This document shows, in pieces, positions 62,715 through 64,000 of a stretch of DNA of 64,000 nt. The notes under the pieces are model-generated. The model was not told the origin of the DNA. It did not search any database and saw nothing but the letters and a program-made list of their open reading frames with translations. The first letter of the stretch is position 1. Each line of letters opens with the position of its first letter. Source of the DNA: DAOVXM01 sp963746255 (GTDB lineage: Bacteria > Chloroflexota > Anaerolineae > Anaerolineales > UBA4823); contig CAVVAJ010000009.1 of NCBI GenBank assembly GCA_963746255.1, forward strand, positions 1,240,001 through 1,304,000, written 5' to 3'. The translations under genes and the position numbers were made by a program.

Positions 62715-63494
62715 TTAAGTTGGAACGATCGCGGCGCGTAAACGCCGTGCATAGTTGCCGAATTTCGCGCTGTATTGGATATCATTCGCACGTGGGCGCG
62801 GGATATCGACACCAAGCGCCAGGTTTATTTTCCCCGGACGATCACTCAAAACTATGACACGATCTGCCAGGAACAGTGCCTCGCTAATCGAGTGGGTGAC
62901 CATGACTACCGTCTTGCGGTAGACCGCCCAGATCCGCAGCAGTTCAGCGCCCATCCGTTCGCGAGTCATGGCATCCAAGCTGCCGAACGGCTCATCCAAC
63001 AGCAGTACCTGCGGATCGTGAATTAGCGCACGCGCGATAGCTACCCTTTGCGCCATCCCTCCAGAAAGTTCACGCGGCAGCGCTTGCTCAAACCCTGCTA
63101 AACCCACCAGTTGAATGAGCTCCTGCGCTTGAATGTAGGCCTTGTCCCGGGATATTCCAATCACTTCGAGCGGCAAGGTCACATTCTGAATCACTGAGCG
63201 CCAGGGCATCAAATTCGCGTGCTGGAAAACATATCCCACACCCCGCACAGGACCGGAGATACTCCTTCCGTGGAGGACAATCTCTCCACTTGATGGGTTC
63301 TTCAATCCGGCCAACAAGCGCAGAAGAGTGCTCTTCCCACTCCCGGAGGGGCCTAATATACATACGAATTCCTGGGCATGCACCAGAAAAGACAATCTAT
63401 CCAGAACCCGCAGGCCACCGTTGCCGTTAGGAAATTCTGCACTCAGGTCTCTCACCGCGATGACCGGTTGAGATGCCGCTGCCATATCGCTCAT
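62715..63494 (-). CDS. ABC importer ATPase, SsuB/TauB/ThiZ type
   Basis: Energises uptake of a small organic solute such as a sulfonate, nitrate or pyrimidine. Walker A GPSGSGKSTLLR (about 49-60), Q-loop VFQHANLMPW, signature LSGGMAQRVAIARALIHDP, Walker B LLLDEPFGSLDA and the H-loop VTHS. 259 residues, standard. It is 39 bases downstream of the binding-protein gene; the permease gene is not in between and may lie beyond the window. Confidence 0.88.
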   Translation of the reverse strand: MSDMAAASQPVIAVRDLSAEFPNGNGGLRVLDRLSFLVHAQEFVCILGPSGSGKSTLLRLLAGLKNPSSGEIVLHGRSISGPVRGVGYVFQHANLMPWRSVIQNVTLPLEVIGISRDKAYIQAQELIQLVGLAGFEQALPRELSGGMAQRVAIARALIHDPQVLLLDEPFGSLDAMTRERMGAELLRIWAVYRKTVVMVTHSISEALFLADRVIVLSDRPGKINLALGVDIPRPRANDIQYSAKFGNYARRLRAAIVPT

Positions 63495-63533
63495 ATTACT
63501 TTACCGTTTACTGTAACCGTAAGCTGGCATAGC

Positions 63534-64000
63534 TCATTCAACGAACTGGTTGGTAAAAGCCCGATCCAAATCGAGCTCCCCATCCAGCAAACCCATCTCG
63601 ATTAAAACCGCCTGCATGTTCTCCCAGGCAGCCTGGTGTGAGTAGCCCAATCGATCTGTGCGCCAGAACTCGATCGATTTGTATAACACTTCGCGTTGGA
63701 TCGCTTGGTCAGCCTGTTCCAAACCCTCAACATATTTTTTACTGATCTCGTACGCCTCCTCGGGATTGGCGAGCACATCGGAGATGCCGCGCTTTGCAGC
63801 CCGCACCATTTTCTCAACCAGTTCTGGATTCTCGGAAATCGTGATCTCGTTGCTGATCAATCCATTGGATGCCAGCTGGACATAGTCTGCCACACGCATA
63901 ATATCGATATCGTAGCCTTGGGCCTGGAGCTGGACTGGTTCATTATTGACATAAATGACAACCGCTTGCTCCTGGTCGGCGGCCAGCGCCTCGACCTGGT
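63534..64000 (-). CDS. ABC importer substrate-binding protein, NMT1/SsuA-like (C-terminal part)
   Basis: The C-terminal lobe of a periplasmic-type binding protein; the 5' end is beyond the right edge and the frame is open through 64000 (AVVIYVNNEPVQLQAQGYDI). Recognisable sequence: NGLISNEITISENPELVEKM, VRAAKRGISDVLANPEEAY and EFWRTDRLGYSHQAAWENMQ, the pattern of SsuA/ThiY-type proteins with the ligand-coupled C-terminal helix. The ligand cannot be judged. It is the first visible gene of the operon with the ATPase at 62715. Confidence 0.82.
   Translation of the reverse strand, partial: QVEALAADQEQAVVIYVNNEPVQLQAQGYDIDIMRVADYVQLASNGLISNEITISENPELVEKMVRAAKRGISDVLANPEEAYEISKKYVEGLEQADQAIQREVLYKSIEFWRTDRLGYSHQAAWENMQAVLIEMGLLDGELDLDRAFTNQFVE

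Noticed and set aside
1..64000. tRNA, rRNA, riboswitch or CRISPR features
   Set aside because: I looked for T-loop-like sequence, conserved rRNA stretches and regularly spaced repeats and found none I could support by eye.

Overview
The window looks like a chromosomal segment of a Chloroflexota bacterium, most likely class Anaerolineae. This is inferred from gene content: a fused alpha-beta glycyl-tRNA synthetase, several lipoproteins with Thr/Pro-rich linkers, zinc-ribbon membrane proteins, and a bc complex plus cytochrome c maturation set rich in multihaem proteins. No rRNA, tRNA, CRISPR array or replication origin was seen.

Layout. 1-15 kb is housekeeping: the start of a nuo operon (nuoA, nuoB cut by the window edge), dnaG-rpoD, a DEDDh exonuclease with an unknown 442-residue protein, leucyl aminopeptidase, fused glyQS, a zinc-ribbon/TPR membrane protein, an MFS exporter broken by a frameshift, and a SUI1/YciH factor. 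15-26 kb is accessory: a metallophosphatase lipoprotein, a pair of palindromic repeats, a frameshifted DUF11-repeat surface protein, an MscS channel, an SH3b lipoprotein, a GT-C membrane glycosyltransferase and an IS30 transposase remnant. 22.9-35.4 kb holds one intact comEC and at least three decayed comEC 3' ends (plus an internal comEC piece). Each 3' end follows a plus-strand secreted-protein or lipoprotein gene, so the stretch reads as a repeated cassette. 35.8-39.8 kb has a two-subunit class I fumarase (alpha frameshifted) and a large GT-C-like membrane protein.

40-59.7 kb is a respiratory island. One minus-strand run encodes a complete System I cytochrome c maturation set (ccmE-F-H-G-I-like-dihaem lipoprotein-A-B-C-D), with a NarL-type two-component system upstream. 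Divergent from it on the plus strand are a NapC/NirT-like multihaem cytochrome, a Rieske protein, a b6-type cytochrome b, a subunit-IV protein fused to seven c-haem domains, and an OmcA/MtrC-type decahaem lipoprotein with a collagen-like stalk. The straightforward reading is a quinol-oxidising electron path from membrane quinol through haem-rich carriers to the cell surface, with the Ccm proteins supplying haem attachment. A shared 9-base motif (TTGGGTTAT) lies in front of the NapC-like and decahaem genes.

60-64 kb has an ArsR-type regulator with a consensus promoter and a palindromic operator, a zinc-ribbon membrane protein, and part of a SsuABC/ThiXYZ-like ABC importer running off the window. 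At least seven otherwise well-conserved genes carry single frameshifts, so assembly indels are a serious alternative to true pseudogenes throughout.
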